In this document: piece by piece, positions 45,535-54,598 of the stretch
How the letters are laid out: the number at the start of each line of letters is the position of its first letter
How positions within the stretch are numbered: position 1 is the first letter of the stretch
From: Fusobacteriaceae bacterium
GTDB taxonomy: Bacteria > Fusobacteriota > Fusobacteriia > Fusobacteriales > Fusobacteriaceae
Direction of reading: 5' to 3'
DNA length: 59,675 bases
Assembly: GCA_031272775.1 (NCBI GenBank)
Contig: JAISTB010000024.1
Span: 1-59,675, forward strand
Program-made: the position numbers and the translations under genes
Notes under the pieces: model-generated
What the model was told of the DNA's origin: nothing
The model's input: only the letters and a program-made list of their open reading frames with translations
The model's database searches: none

Positions 45535-45565
45535 GAAAAAACAAACGGACCCGCTTCAGGTCCGT
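45535..45565 (-). terminator. Terminator of the L,D-transpeptidase gene
   Basis: ACGGACC (45559-45565) pairs with GGTCCGT (45545-45551) on the minus strand, followed by TTGTTTTTTC. The stem includes the stop codon of the gene. Confidence 0.85.
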
Positions 45566-46626
45566 CTGCGCTTTCTTGTCTTATGAATTTGATCGATCAA
45601 TTTCGGCGTGACCTCGGGCGCCGTCGCCTCCGATTGTTCCGCGATCTCCGTCCCGTCGGCGACCTGCCCTTCCGTTACGGGCTGCCGACCGCCCGACACC
45701 GGCGTTCCACCTTCGGCCAGCGTGACGGGTTCCGTCTGCTCCGGCGCAATATTTTCCGGCGCTTGTTCTCCGTCTACCGGAGGATCCCGGAAAAGGGGCC
45801 TGTCGTCCCGGTCTTTCTGCACGACGCCGAGTTTGGCCAGTTCGTCGGAAAATCCGATCCAGACCGGCGTCTTCATGGGAATCGTTTCATAGAGCCATTT
45901 GGCCTCGGAATTGATGAGCCGCATACAGCCCGAAGAGGCCAGGGTTCCCGGCGTCAGGGTCCCTTTGCGGAAACGGGACGTGCCGTGGATTCCGATCGAA
46001 TGCTGACCTTTTTTATTGATATACGAAATGGCCATCCAGTATTCGCCCAGGGGATTATTGGGATCAGAAGCGGTCATGGGCTCCTCGCCGTTGCCGCCCC
46101 AGGCGGGATTCAGCAGTTTTACGGCCACATGCCATTTGCCCGAGGGCGTCGCGTTGGGATCCCTGCCCACGGCCACGGGCATTTTTTTCACGACCTGCCG
46201 GTCTTTGTACAGCGTCGCCGACAAGAGCGTCTTGTTGATCACGATGAAATACCCCGAAGGCGTCGTCTCGGCCAGGATGTCGACGGGCTGCGGCCGCAGG
46301 GCCAGTTTTCTCCAGATTTCCTCGGACTGTCTGCCGACGCAGGGGATGTTGAGCCAGGCCTCGGCCCGCTTGATCGCGTTGATTTCGTTCAACGCGTAGT
46401 CGTCCAGAGGGATTTCCTCCCCTTCGGAGGGATTCCCCTTTTTCGGGAGAAAATACGTCTCCTCGACGAACCAGCCCCTGCGCACAAGCTCGTTATGGAG
46501 CTTGCCCGGGCTGTAGTACCAGGGGGAATGATATTCTTTTTCCGTGAGCTTTTTCGTCTTGCCGAAGGCAAAAACGCTGAGCAAAAGCAACAACAGCAAA
46601 CCGATTTTTCTACCGCTTTTCATCAT
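45556..46626 (-). CDS. Exported L,D-transpeptidase (YkuD domain)
   Basis: A 356-residue protein with a signal peptide (residues about 8-22). A central YkuD catalytic domain has the motif HGTSRFRKGT...ASSGCMRL containing the catalytic Cys. A low-complexity Pro/Glu/Thr-rich C-terminal tail ends in basic residues (KTRKRRR). Such enzymes make 3-3 cross-links in peptidoglycan or attach proteins to it. ATG at 46626 chosen after GGAGG and AAGGAAA. Confidence 0.9.
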   Translation of the reverse strand: MMKSGRKIGLLLLLLLSVFAFGKTKKLTEKEYHSPWYYSPGKLHNELVRRGWFVEETYFLPKKGNPSEGEEIPLDDYALNEINAIKRAEAWLNIPCVGRQSEEIWRKLALRPQPVDILAETTPSGYFIVINKTLLSATLYKDRQVVKKMPVAVGRDPNATPSGKWHVAVKLLNPAWGGNGEEPMTASDPNNPLGEYWMAISYINKKGQHSIGIHGTSRFRKGTLTPGTLASSGCMRLINSEAKWLYETIPMKTPVWIGFSDELAKLGVVQKDRDDRPLFRDPPVDGEQAPENIAPEQTEPVTLAEGGTPVSGGRQPVTEGQVADGTEIAEQSEATAPEVTPKLIDQIHKTRKRRRT

Positions 46627-46702
46627 TTTCCTTTCCTCCACCGCTTTCCCTTCCCCTTTCCGTTCCCCGGGCCGGAAGCCTTTTTCCGGCGTAATTTTTC
46701 GT

Positions 46703-47641
46703 CTATAACGTTTCTCTGATCACGCGAAGCGCGTTTTTCCAGGTGATTTTTTCGATTTCCCCGGCCGTGAAGCCGTTTTTCCCGAGGGCCGCGACAAGTT
46801 TGGGGAAGCGGGACGCGTCTTCGATCTCACAGCCGCCGTCAAAGCCGTCAAAGTCGCTTCCGAGGGCAATGCAGTCGATGCCGCCGACATTCTTGATATG
46901 CTTGATGTGGGCGATGATTTCGGCCAGAGTCCCCGGCGTTTTGTCGCCTAAAAATTTGCCGTAAAAATTGATGCCCGTGACGCCGCCGGAATCGGCCAGC
47001 GTCCGGATCATGTCGTCCGTGAGGTTGCGGCGGTTGGGGCAGAGGGCCCGGGCGTTGCTGTGGGAAGCCACCAGGGGCTTGCGGGAATAATGGGCCACAT
47101 CCCGGAACCCGCCGTCCGAGAGATGGGAGACGTCGACGATCATGCCGAGATCGTTCATTTTTTCGACGACCTCAAGGCCGAAGGGCTTGAGGCCCGCTTC
47201 CATGATCTCCGTCTCTTCGGAATTGGGATAGCCGATGCAGTTTTCAAAATTCCAGGTCAGGGTAATGAGCCGTACGCCCATCTTGTAGAGTTCGTCGACT
47301 CTTTCGACGCGTCCGCCCAGGATGCCGCCCTCTTCGACGGTCAAGACCGCCGCGGGGACGTCGTTTTTCCCCGAGAGCTCCACGCCCGAGGTGATCTGCC
47401 GAATCGCGCCGGCGTTTTTCGCCATTTCCTCCCGGAACACGGCGTAAAGCTGCAACATGCGTTCCCAGGCCCCGTCGACCGATGGAAACTCCGTCATCCG
47501 GATAAACATGGCGAAGAATTGGCAGATGACATCTGATTTCCTCATCTTTTCGAGATCAACGCAAAGATCATTGACGGCGAGGGCTTTTTTCCGCCGCGCC
47601 AGTTCCAAAACCGTATCGCAGTGCAGATCAATTATCGGCAT
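46703..47641 (-). CDS. Membrane (renal-type) dipeptidase, M19 family
   Basis: A 312-residue zinc dipeptidase. DLHCDT at the N-terminus gives the first metal ligands, TVEEGG supplies the bridging Glu, and VSHLSDGGF, SHSNAR and LGSDFDGFDG are further family motifs. It has no signal peptide, so it hydrolyses imported dipeptides in the cytoplasm. GGAGG precedes the ATG. The frame opens 69 bp earlier, inside the promoter region. Confidence 0.93.
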   Translation of the reverse strand: MPIIDLHCDTVLELARRKKALAVNDLCVDLEKMRKSDVICQFFAMFIRMTEFPSVDGAWERMLQLYAVFREEMAKNAGAIRQITSGVELSGKNDVPAAVLTVEEGGILGGRVERVDELYKMGVRLITLTWNFENCIGYPNSEETEIMEAGLKPFGLEVVEKMNDLGMIVDVSHLSDGGFRDVAHYSRKPLVASHSNARALCPNRRNLTDDMIRTLADSGGVTGINFYGKFLGDKTPGTLAEIIAHIKHIKNVGGIDCIALGSDFDGFDGGCEIEDASRFPKLVAALGKNGFTAGEIEKITWKNALRVIRETL

Positions 47642-47681
47642 TTTTCCTCCGGAGTTTTTCCCTGTTGTTGACATATACCAT

Positions 47682-47710
47682 ATCATAGCGCATTTTCGGG
47701 GAATTGGCAA
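47682..47710 (-). promoter_or_regulatory. Proximal promoter of the dipeptidase gene
   Basis: Minus-strand TTGCCA (47705-47710) and TATGAT (47682-47687), spacing 17 bp, about 41 bp before the ATG. Confidence 0.75.
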
Positions 47711-47805
47711 GCATTTTTTCCGATGTTTTCAGGAATCATTCTATTCAACAAGCGATTTTACAATAATTTGGCGTGATTTTTTGGTTATTTTCCAAATTTA
47801 TTATG

Positions 47806-47834
47806 ATTTTAATTATTGAACCGGTTTTTGTCAA
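47806..47834 (-). promoter_or_regulatory. Possible distal promoter of the dipeptidase gene
   Basis: Minus-strand TTGACA (47829-47834) and TAAAAT (47806-47811), spacing 17 bp. With the hairpin at 47842-47877 and a CTCCCT/AGGGAG inverted repeat near 47970-47998, these are the only structures I see in the AT-rich gap 47642-48019. No gene is apparent there. Confidence 0.55.
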
Positions 47835-47841
47835 CAAAAAC

Positions 47842-47877
47842 TGCGGTCAAAAAAGATTTTCAGCCTTTTTGACCGCA
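47842..47877 (-). terminator. Hairpin, probable terminator downstream of panE
   Basis: A perfect 12-bp inverted repeat TGCGGTCAAAAA/TTTTTGACCGCA with a 12-nt loop, followed on the minus strand by GTTTTTG. It lies 140 bp past the panE stop and immediately before the distal dipeptidase promoter. Confidence 0.55.
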
Positions 47878-48019
47878 AAAAAAATTACATATCAACACAA
47901 CAAATCCGACACACAATCATGCTATTATACAAGTGATATAAATCTTTCCCCGAGATATTTTATATAAATGCTCCCTTGCTTGTGTTGAAGTGAGGGAGTT
48001 TCCCTTTATTGGGGCATTT

Positions 48020-48964
48020 TCAGATCCGCTCTTTGATCAGTCCCTCGTTTTTCTCCTCCAGGACCTTGATCGCGTGATACAAAAATTCGTTGACAGGGGC
48101 CTCTTCGCCCACTTCTTTGGCGATCCGGCACAGGGTCCCGCCGAACATGTCGATCTCCGTCTTCCGTTTCTCCTCCAGATCCCTGAGCGTCGAGGACTTG
48201 TTGTTGTAGGGCATGGCCTTGAGCTTCTCGCCCTGAATCCGGATCTCCTCTTCGGTCAGAATAATCCCCTTTTTCGCCGCTACCCGCGCCACTTCCCGCA
48301 TGACCATTTCCCGGAGAGCCGTCGCGTGGACGCTCTGCCCGTTCCAGGCCCCGAAGGGGACGTGAAGCAGGGCCGAGACTTGATTTTCGGCCAGATTGCA
48401 CATGTATTTGTGCCAGATGGCCCGGATCATGTCGGGCTGGATTTTGGGCTTGACGCCAGCTTTCGCGAACAAATCCGCCACGGCCTGTACCCTCGGGCTC
48501 ACGCTTTCATTGGTCTTTTCGCCAAACTCGATGCGGGCCTGCTTCGGATCAAAGCTGACCGTATTTCCCACCATGAGGACGCTGACCCGGGTCAGGGAAT
48601 ACAAAAGCCTGTCCCAACCGTAGACCGAGGCCACGATTTCTTCCTTTTCGACGCCGTTTAAGGGCGCCATCAGGATCGAGTCGGGCCCCACGTGGTTCCG
48701 AATGTCTTCGAGGGCCTGCCGGAGACCCGTCATTTTCGTAATGATGATCACAAGATCGGCCGGATCCGCCGGCGTCGCGGGATCGACCACATTGAAGTAA
48801 TATTGCGTTCCGTTGGCGATAATGCCGTTTTTGCGAATCCGCTGGCCCCGCTCGCCGCCCGCCACGATCCGCAGATTGTCGCCAAGGACCGTTTGCAGGT
48901 TGCAGGCAAAATAGCTGCCGATGGCCCCCAGGCCGATCAGGGATACGGTTTTGATTGCTTTCAT
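48020..48964 (-). CDS. panE: Ketopantoate reductase (2-dehydropantoate 2-reductase)
   Basis: Reduces ketopantoate to pantoate with NADPH for coenzyme A synthesis. The 314-residue protein has the Rossmann GLGAIGSYFA, the active-site NGVEKEE segment, and the ApbA C-terminal domain with the catalytic Lys in WHKYMCNLAEN. Some such homologues act on other 2-keto acids, and no panB/panC lie nearby. Its ATG overlaps the proC stop (ATGA). Confidence 0.88.
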   Translation of the reverse strand: MKAIKTVSLIGLGAIGSYFACNLQTVLGDNLRIVAGGERGQRIRKNGIIANGTQYYFNVVDPATPADPADLVIIITKMTGLRQALEDIRNHVGPDSILMAPLNGVEKEEIVASVYGWDRLLYSLTRVSVLMVGNTVSFDPKQARIEFGEKTNESVSPRVQAVADLFAKAGVKPKIQPDMIRAIWHKYMCNLAENQVSALLHVPFGAWNGQSVHATALREMVMREVARVAAKKGIILTEEEIRIQGEKLKAMPYNNKSSTLRDLEEKRKTEIDMFGGTLCRIAKEVGEEAPVNEFLYHAIKVLEEKNEGLIKERI

Positions 48965-49764
48965 TTTTTTTCCCCCATTTTTTTTGTTTTTTCGATCGTG
49001 GCAATGGCGGCCTTGGTGATGGCCCCGCGGAATCCGTTTTCCTCCAGTTTCATGATGCCCTCGATGGTCGTGCCGCCCGGGGAGCAGACCGCGTCTTTCC
49101 ATTCGCCGGGGTGTTTGCCGGTCGCGAGGAGCATTTTGGCAGATCCGGCCACGGTCTGGGACACAAGCCGGTAGGCGTCGGCTCTCGCGAGTCCCGCCGC
49201 CACCGCGGCGTCGGCCAGGGCCTCGATAAAGACGAAGACAAAGGCCGGAGACGAGCCGGAAGCGCCGGTAACTGCGTCGTAAAGCTCCTCTTTAATCTCG
49301 ATGGACACGCCGATTTTTCCGAAGAGCTCCGTGAAAAAGGCCTTTTCGGCGGCAGTGACCTCAGCCCCGAACGTATAGGCGATGCAGCCTTCGCCGATCA
49401 TCAGCGGCAGGTTTGGCATGGTCCGGATCACCCGGACGCCCTTGTGGGGCAGCATTCTTTCCGCCATGGTCCCGAGGGTAACGCCGGGCGCCATGGTCAC
49501 GATCAGTTTTGAGGCCAGGGCCTCTTTGGCCTCTTCGATCACATAGGGATAAATATTGGGCTTGACCGCCAGAAACACCGCGTCGGCCTTTTCCGCGACT
49601 TCGGGGCCGCTCCCGCAGACATTGACGCCGTAGGTTTTCGCCACGGCCGCGTCTTTCAATTGGTCAAAGACATAGATGTCGGCGGCCGAAAGGAGCCCCG
49701 ATCCCATGACGCCGCGCAAAAAGGCTTCGCCCATATTGCCGCAACCGATAAATCCGATTTTCAT
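48961..49764 (-). CDS. proC: Pyrroline-5-carboxylate reductase
   Basis: Last step of proline synthesis. The 267-residue protein has the dinucleotide-binding IGFIGCGNMGEAFL, the AVKPN and RTMPNLP motifs, and the C-terminal signature DAVCSPGGTTIEGIMKLEE. Start at 49764 with GGAGG ahead; a GTG 6 bp upstream is the alternative. Confidence 0.95.
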   Translation of the reverse strand: MKIGFIGCGNMGEAFLRGVMGSGLLSAADIYVFDQLKDAAVAKTYGVNVCGSGPEVAEKADAVFLAVKPNIYPYVIEEAKEALASKLIVTMAPGVTLGTMAERMLPHKGVRVIRTMPNLPLMIGEGCIAYTFGAEVTAAEKAFFTELFGKIGVSIEIKEELYDAVTGASGSSPAFVFVFIEALADAAVAAGLARADAYRLVSQTVAGSAKMLLATGKHPGEWKDAVCSPGGTTIEGIMKLEENGFRGAITKAAIATIEKTKKMGEKK

Positions 49765-49820
49765 AACCACATCCTCCGTTTGCTGTCCGCGGGAACGGAT
49801 CTCCCCTTCCCCGCGAAGTT

Positions 49821-50672
49821 TTATTTGTCGGTATATAAATTGAACCGGTCCGTGATGACCTTGAGCCGGTCCAGTTTTTCCATGATTTCTTTTTTGTTTT
49901 GGACGCCCAGTTTCAAAAGCAGGGCCTGCAGCATAATGAGCCCCGGGATCAGGGAATTTTCCTGCTCGATGCTCTTGGTGGTCAGCACGAGATCCGAGAG
50001 GTTTCCCAGGGAAGAGTCCTCCTTGTCGGTGACCGTGATGATCTTGTTGCCGTTTTCTTTGAAAAATTCCGTGACCTGGATCGTAAAATGCGTGTACGGA
50101 TAAAAGGAAATCGAGAGCAGCACGTCCTCGGGCCGGATATAGAGCAATTTGTCGGTGAAATCCGTCGCGCCCAGCGTGATCAGGTCCACCCCTTCTTTAA
50201 ATTCCTTCAGCATAAAATAAAAGTAGTAGGCGAGGGAATAGGAGCCCCTGGCCCCCAAAATATAGATCTTGCGGCAGCTGCCGAGCCACTTGACCGCCTG
50301 CTCCAGCTCGAGGTCCATGCGCCGGACGTCTATGCCTTGCAAGAGCTCGATGTTGTGGGCAATCAGGTTCGCCAGCACATTGTCCCCGCTCCCCGTGTCG
50401 CTGAGCGTCGTTTTCAGCTCCTTCATATAAGAGGTCTGGCGCTCCAGCTCGTTCTGAAAGATCGCCTGAAATTCGGGATAGCCCTTGAAGCCCAGTTTTC
50501 TCGTAAAGCGCGTGATCGTGGCCGGACTCGTGCCGGTTTTTTCGGCGAGGTCATTGATCGAGATAAAGGACGCGATACTCTGGTTGTGGGCCACGTAGTC
50601 GGCGATTTTCTTGAAGCTTTTGCTGAATTGATCATGGTGTTCCGCTATCCAGGACAGGACTTTCTTTCTCAT
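49821..50672 (-). CDS. RpiR-family transcriptional regulator
   Basis: A 283-residue regulator with an N-terminal helix-turn-helix (INDLAEKTGTSPATITRFTRKLGFKGYPEFQ) and a C-terminal SIS domain that normally senses sugar phosphates (YILGARGSYSLAYYFYFML). It lies 56 bp upstream of proC in the same direction; its targets are unknown. An extended -10 (TGGTATAAT, 50711-50719) precedes it. Confidence 0.9.
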   Translation of the reverse strand: MRKKVLSWIAEHHDQFSKSFKKIADYVAHNQSIASFISINDLAEKTGTSPATITRFTRKLGFKGYPEFQAIFQNELERQTSYMKELKTTLSDTGSGDNVLANLIAHNIELLQGIDVRRMDLELEQAVKWLGSCRKIYILGARGSYSLAYYFYFMLKEFKEGVDLITLGATDFTDKLLYIRPEDVLLSISFYPYTHFTIQVTEFFKENGNKIITVTDKEDSSLGNLSDLVLTTKSIEQENSLIPGLIMLQALLLKLGVQNKKEIMEKLDRLKVITDRFNLYTDK

Positions 50673-50710
50673 GGCTCTCCTCTTTGCCCCTTGGAATCGT
50701 TGCCTAACAT

Positions 50711-50719
50711 ATTATACCA
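50711..50719 (-). promoter_or_regulatory. Extended -10 promoter of the rpiR gene
   Basis: Minus-strand TGGTATAAT with no good -35, about 40 bp before the start codon. The rest of the gap to 50815 is AT-rich with no gene. Confidence 0.55.
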
Positions 50720-50814
50720 GAGTCCGGCCGCTTTTTCTCTAAAAATTTTCTTTTTTTTCCCGCGGGCTATATTTTCTCTTCTTTTCGGAGAAAATCATTT
50801 TCCTCTTTCAACCC

Positions 50815-50843
50815 TTTACAAATCTCCAAAACTATAGTATACT
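50815..50843 (+). promoter_or_regulatory. Promoter of ywqK-mscL
   Basis: TTTACA (50815-50820) and TATACT (50838-50843), spacing 17 bp. Confidence 0.8.
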
Positions 50844-50898
50844 CTTACTATAAAACAAAGGGTTCAATCAACATTTTTAAAAAAAGAGGTGGTTTCCA

Positions 50899-51444
50899 AT
50901 GGCTAATGAATTCAACAAAGAGGGAAAAAAAGAAGGTCTTTGGGTAAAGACGTACGACAACGGAACGATCCAGGAAGAACGCAACTACATCAACGGGGTC
51001 CGGGAGGGCGAATACAAGTCCTACTATACCAACGGACAGGTTGAAGTCAGGAAGTTCTACAAAAACGGCAATATACACGGGATTTATGAGACATTTTACC
51101 GGGACGGCCAACTGAGCTCCGTCAGGAACCACAAAGACGGCGAGCTGATCGGCGAAGTCCGGGAATATTACGAAAACGGGCAGTTGAAGAAAGAAGCGGT
51201 GCATACGGGCACGTCCACCACGACCAAAAACGTCCTGTACTACCCCAACGGCCAAATCAAAAAGGAGGGGAATATCAAGAACGGAAAAAAGTACGGCCCC
51301 TTCGCGGAATATTATGACAACGGAAAAAAACACATCGAATGTATCTACAACGAAAAGGAAAAACTCGATGGTCCATATAAAGAATACGACCCGGAAGGAA
51401 ACCTCATCAAAAGCGAATACTACACAAACGGCGTAAAAAAATAA
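50899..51444 (+). CDS. Cytoplasmic YwqK/MORN_2 repeat protein
   Basis: A 181-residue protein made almost entirely of about seven repeats of roughly 22 residues of the form YYxNGQxxxxxxYKNGxxxG. It has no signal peptide. The family is abundant in fusobacteria and is annotated as YwqK-family antitoxin on weak grounds. It is co-transcribed with mscL, 17 bp downstream. Function unknown. Confidence 0.88.
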   Translation: MANEFNKEGKKEGLWVKTYDNGTIQEERNYINGVREGEYKSYYTNGQVEVRKFYKNGNIHGIYETFYRDGQLSSVRNHKDGELIGEVREYYENGQLKKEAVHTGTSTTTKNVLYYPNGQIKKEGNIKNGKKYGPFAEYYDNGKKHIECIYNEKEKLDGPYKEYDPEGNLIKSEYYTNGVKK

Positions 51445-51461
51445 AGCATAGGGGGAGAGCC

Positions 51462-51869
51462 ATGTGGAAAGAGTTTAAAGAATTCGCGTTCAAAGGAAAT
51501 GTGCTGGATATGGCGGTCGGCGTCATCGTCGGCGGCGCTTTCGGCAAAATCGTGTCATCGGTCGTCAACGATCTCCTGATGCCGGTATTGGGAAAAATCC
51601 TCGGCGGTTTCAATTTTTCGGACATCAAGATCGTCCTGACCGCGGCCGTCGCCAACGAAAAGGGGGAGATCGTCACGCCGGAAAACGCCATTCTGTTCGG
51701 AAAATTCGCGCAGAACGTCATCGATTTTCTCATCATCGCCTTTTGCGTATTCCTCTTTGTAAAAATGATCAATTCGCTGAAAAAGAAAGAAGAACCCGCG
51801 CCGGCTGCGCCCGCAGGTCCCTCGACCGAAGAGCTGTTGACCGAAATCAGGGATATCCTGAAAAAATAA
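51462..51869 (+). CDS. mscL: Large-conductance mechanosensitive channel
   Basis: The 135-residue channel opens at near-lytic membrane tension. It has the typical N-terminal amphipathic helix and pore helix ([25 protein letters not shown]), a second helix ([16 protein letters not shown]) and the C-terminal bundle helix ending TEIRDILKK. Confidence 0.97.
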   Translation: MWKEFKEFAFKGNVLDMAVGVIVGGAFGKIVSSVVNDLLMPVLGKILGGFNFSDIKIVLTAAVANEKGEIVTPENAILFGKFAQNVIDFLIIAFCVFLFVKMINSLKKKEEPAPAAPAGPSTEELLTEIRDILKK

Positions 51870-51878
51870 AAAGCGGAA

Positions 51879-51930
51879 GGCTGTCGCCCGATGAAAAGCC
51901 ATTCATCGGCGGCAGCCCTTTTTCATTTTT
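51879..51930 (+). terminator. Terminator of ywqK-mscL
   Basis: A long imperfect hairpin: GGCTGTCGCCCGATGAA faces TTCATCGGCGGCAGCC, followed by CTTTTTCATTTTTT. Confidence 0.8.
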
Positions 51931-51985
51931 TACGTCCTCCCGCGGTCCGGCCCCGGGCCTTTCCGGAAAACCCGCGGCAGCGTTC

Positions 51986-52633
51986 TCATTTATAGATTTT
52001 GGGAAGGTTCCAGTTTTTCTTGACGGCCAGCCAGCGGACGACGCCGGTCAGGAAGGCCCCGGCCAGCATGGCGGTTCCGTTGCCCAGGGGGCGGCGCAGG
52101 GCGACGCAGAGAATGGCCCCGGCCAGAGACGCGCAGGCGTAGACATGGCGGACGAGCACATAGGGCGTTTCCCCGGCCAGCACATCCCGGATCATGCCGC
52201 CGCCGACGCCGGTAATGGCCCCGAGAAAGACCAGCAGAAACCGGCTGTCTCCGAAGGAGGCCCCCACGGCCACGTCGATGCCGATCACCGTAAACGTGCT
52301 CAAGCCGATGGTGTCCATGACGACCATGACCTGCTCATAGCGGCGCATATGCCGGCTGTTCAGGAGATTTTTCCGGAAATAGATCACGATAAAGAGGACG
52401 CAGGACGTGACGACGGCCGTCAACGCGTAGGAAGGGTCCCGAAACATGTTGGGAGGCGTGATCCCCAGGATCAGATCCCGGATCAGACCGCCGCCCAGGG
52501 CCGTCACGAGCCCCAACACATTCACCCCGAAAATATCCATATTCTTCCGGATGCCCACCATGGCCCCCGACGAGGCGAAGGCCACCGTGCCCACAATTTC
52601 CAAAAACCAGACGATTCCGCCGTATGTATCCAT
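51986..52633 (-). CDS. UPF0126 (TRIC-like) membrane protein
   Basis: A 215-residue protein of seven hydrophobic helices made of two related halves. Each half has the glycine-rich turn of the family (ALGGGLIRDLILG and GVGGGMIRDVLAG). Bacterial homologues of trimeric intracellular cation channels belong here; the ion is not known. The ATG at 52633 with AGGAG ahead is preferred to 52696. Confidence 0.9.
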   Translation of the reverse strand: MDTYGGIVWFLEIVGTVAFASSGAMVGIRKNMDIFGVNVLGLVTALGGGLIRDLILGITPPNMFRDPSYALTAVVTSCVLFIVIYFRKNLLNSRHMRRYEQVMVVMDTIGLSTFTVIGIDVAVGASFGDSRFLLVFLGAITGVGGGMIRDVLAGETPYVLVRHVYACASLAGAILCVALRRPLGNGTAMLAGAFLTGVVRWLAVKKNWNLPKIYK

Positions 52634-52722
52634 ATCGCGCTCCTTTGGCAGTTTTGCTCTTTTGTTCCACCTCATTATACCGCATTTTTCAGGCAATGAA
52701 AAGGAGATTTTTCAAAAAAATA

Positions 52723-52751
52723 TTGACAGGGCGCGAAAAAGGATTTATCAT
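52723..52751 (+). promoter_or_regulatory. Promoter of the bactofilin gene
   Basis: TTGACA (52723-52728) and TATCAT (52746-52751), spacing 17 bp, 45 bp before the start. Confidence 0.8.
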
Positions 52752-52796
52752 ATAGTTGTAGCACAAACCAAATTTTGAAAATTTAAAGGGGGAACC

Positions 52797-53225
52797 ATGG
52801 CACTTTTCAGTAAAGACGAGCGGCCCGCGGATGTAGATTTCTCTTCGAAGGGCGTGACAACCATATCCCAGGGCACCATTATCACCGGCGATATTGACAC
52901 CCAGTGTAATTTGCATGTTGACGGAAAAATCATCGGAGATACCAAATCGGCATCCATGGTTACCATCAGCACCCACGGTGAAGTCGAAGGCAAAATTATG
53001 GCGTCCAAAATCATTATCAGCGGCATATTCAAAGGCGAGCTCGAAGCCGACAGCGTCGAACTCCTCGCCAACAGCATTATTCAGGGCGACATCACCAGCG
53101 ACAGACTCGTGATGGAAGACGGGGCGAACTTTGAAGGATCCAAGAAACGGAAGAAGAAGATCGAAGCCATCCCCGCGGCCGAAGACGCCCTTGACGATCT
53201 CGACGATCTCAAGATGGAAGACTAA
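52797..53225 (+). CDS. Bactofilin (polymer-forming cytoskeletal protein)
   Basis: A 142-residue protein with the bactofilin beta-helix core (about residues 20-110) of repeating turns (GDIDTQCNLHVDGKIIGD, SKIIISGIFKGELEADSVEL). The N-terminus is a short tail, and an acidic C-terminal tail follows KKRKKK. Bactofilins form filaments that guide cell shape or localise wall enzymes. The usual neighbouring M23 peptidase is absent. Confidence 0.92.
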   Translation: MALFSKDERPADVDFSSKGVTTISQGTIITGDIDTQCNLHVDGKIIGDTKSASMVTISTHGEVEGKIMASKIIISGIFKGELEADSVELLANSIIQGDITSDRLVMEDGANFEGSKKRKKKIEAIPAAEDALDDLDDLKMED

Positions 53226-53237
53226 GCGCGTTAGCGA

Positions 53238-53265
53238 AGACCGCCGGAAATCCGGCGGTTTTTTC
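53238..53265 (+). terminator. Terminator of the bactofilin gene
   Basis: ACCGCCGGA pairs with TCCGGCGGT over a 2-nt apparent loop, followed by TTTTTC. Confidence 0.9.
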
Positions 53266-53304
53266 ATAGGGGAAGAAAGCGGAAAATCCCCTCAAAAAAG
53301 TTTC

Positions 53305-53333
53305 TTTACAAAAACGCTCAAAAACTGTATAAT
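53305..53333 (+). promoter_or_regulatory. Promoter of ruvC
   Basis: TTTACA (53305-53310) and TATAAT (53328-53333), spacing 17 bp. Confidence 0.82.
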
Positions 53334-53413
53334 AAAACAACGCGGGCAAAAGGCCGGAGGAAGCGGACAGAGGAAAAAGGCCCGAAGGGGCGGAAAAAAC
53401 AGGGAGGCAAGGG

Positions 53414-53986
53414 ATGCGCGTGATCGGGATTGATCCCGGGACGGCCATTGTGGGCTACGGGATTCTGGATTATGAAGGCAACAAATTTACGCCGGTGGAC
53501 TACGGCTGTATCTACACGGACAAGGACACGCCCATGCCGGACCGGCTCGTCCTCATCTACGACGGGCTGCGGGCCCTTCTCGAAAAATACCGGCCGCAGG
53601 AGCTGGCCATCGAAGAGCTGTTCTACTTCCGCAACACGACAACCGTGATTCCCGTGGGGCAGGCCCGGGGGGTCATTCTCCTGGCCGCGCGGCAAATGGG
53701 GATCAGCGTCAAAGGCTATACGCCGCCACAAGTCAAGATGGGCGTGACGGGCTACGGAAAGGCCGAAAAAAAGCAGGTCCAACTGATGGTTCAGCGCCTG
53801 CTGGGCTTGAAAGAGCTCCCGAAACCCGACGACGCCGCCGACGCGCTGGCCCTGGCGGTCACCCACATCAACGCCCTGGGCAGCCTCGCCTACGGCCTCA
53901 CCGTCACAAAGGCCCTTTCGGGCAAAGCCGTCAAAAAAGACAAAATGAGCGCCGCGGAATTGCGAAAATTATTGGGGATAAATTGA
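53414..53986 (+). CDS. ruvC: Holliday junction resolvase RuvC
   Basis: Cuts Holliday junctions during recombination. The 190-residue protein has the catalytic Asp7 in GIDPGTAIVGYG, the Glu in AIEELFYFRNTTT and the C-terminal acidic pair in DDAADALALA. A C-terminal extension (SGKAVKKDKMSAAELRKLL) adds about 20 residues. ruvA and ruvB are not adjacent. GGGAGG precedes the ATG. Confidence 0.96.
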   Translation: MRVIGIDPGTAIVGYGILDYEGNKFTPVDYGCIYTDKDTPMPDRLVLIYDGLRALLEKYRPQELAIEELFYFRNTTTVIPVGQARGVILLAARQMGISVKGYTPPQVKMGVTGYGKAEKKQVQLMVQRLLGLKELPKPDDAADALALAVTHINALGSLAYGLTVTKALSGKAVKKDKMSAAELRKLLGIN

Positions 53987-54007
53987 ACCGGCATTCCGGT
54001 CCCGCCG

Positions 54008-54031
54008 TAGAGACGCAATGCCTTGCGTCTC
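54008..54031. repeat. Dispersed palindrome, copy 2
   Basis: GAGACGCAA-TGCC-TTGCGTCTC preceded by GTA, the same element as at 132 and 59073 with the loop in the other orientation. It sits in the 119-bp gap between ruvC and ybaK. Confidence 0.85.
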
Positions 54032-54105
54032 CATAAAAAACGTCTATCAATAATATATCAAATTAGTATTTAAAATATATCTACACCAAAATTTCAGGGG
54101 GTTAT

Positions 54106-54591
54106 ATGTCTATTGAAACGGTAAGGAATTATTTCAAACAGTTCGGCATCGAAAACAACATCATCGAATTCGACGTGTCCAGCGCCACGGTGGAACTGGC
54201 CGCCAAAGCCATCGGCTGTACCGAGGGTGAAATCGCCAAGACCCTGGCCTTCAAAAACAAAAAAAGCGGCGAAGGCTTTATTATCGTCGTGACTTCGGGG
54301 GACGTCAAGATCGACAACACAAAATTCAAGCAGACCTTTTCCATGAAGGCGACGCTGATCCCGCCGCCGGAAGTGGCCGAGATCACAAGCCATGAAGTGG
54401 GCGGCGTCTGCCCCTTCGCGATCCCCGACGGGATCCCGGTCTATCTCGACGAATCGCTCAAAAAATACGAGACGATCTACCCGGCCTGCGGCAGCCACAA
54501 CAGCGCGATCAAGCTGACCTGGCGGGAAATCGAAAAATACGCCTCGGGCGACCACCAGTGGGTCCATGTCACCAAGGAGCGCGACGCGTAA
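54106..54591 (+). CDS. ybaK: YbaK/EbsC-type aminoacyl-tRNA deacylase
   Basis: A 161-residue protein of the YbaK/ProRS editing-domain family. It has the family-typical CTEGEIAKTLAFKN, the conserved Lys, and GGVCPFAIPDGIPVYLDESL. Relatives hydrolyse mischarged Cys- or Ala-tRNAPro; some are of unknown role. GGGGG precedes the ATG. It converges with etfA, 7 bp between stops. Confidence 0.92.
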   Translation: MSIETVRNYFKQFGIENNIIEFDVSSATVELAAKAIGCTEGEIAKTLAFKNKKSGEGFIIVVTSGDVKIDNTKFKQTFSMKATLIPPPEVAEITSHEVGGVCPFAIPDGIPVYLDESLKKYETIYPACGSHNSAIKLTWREIEKYASGDHQWVHVTKERDA

Positions 54592-54598
54592 GGAAAAC

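Noticed and set aside
50930-51440. Regular short repeats in the cytoplasmic ywqK gene, considered as a CRISPR-like array
   Set aside because: The periodicity is in coding repeats of about 66 bp with variable codons and no constant repeat/spacer pattern.
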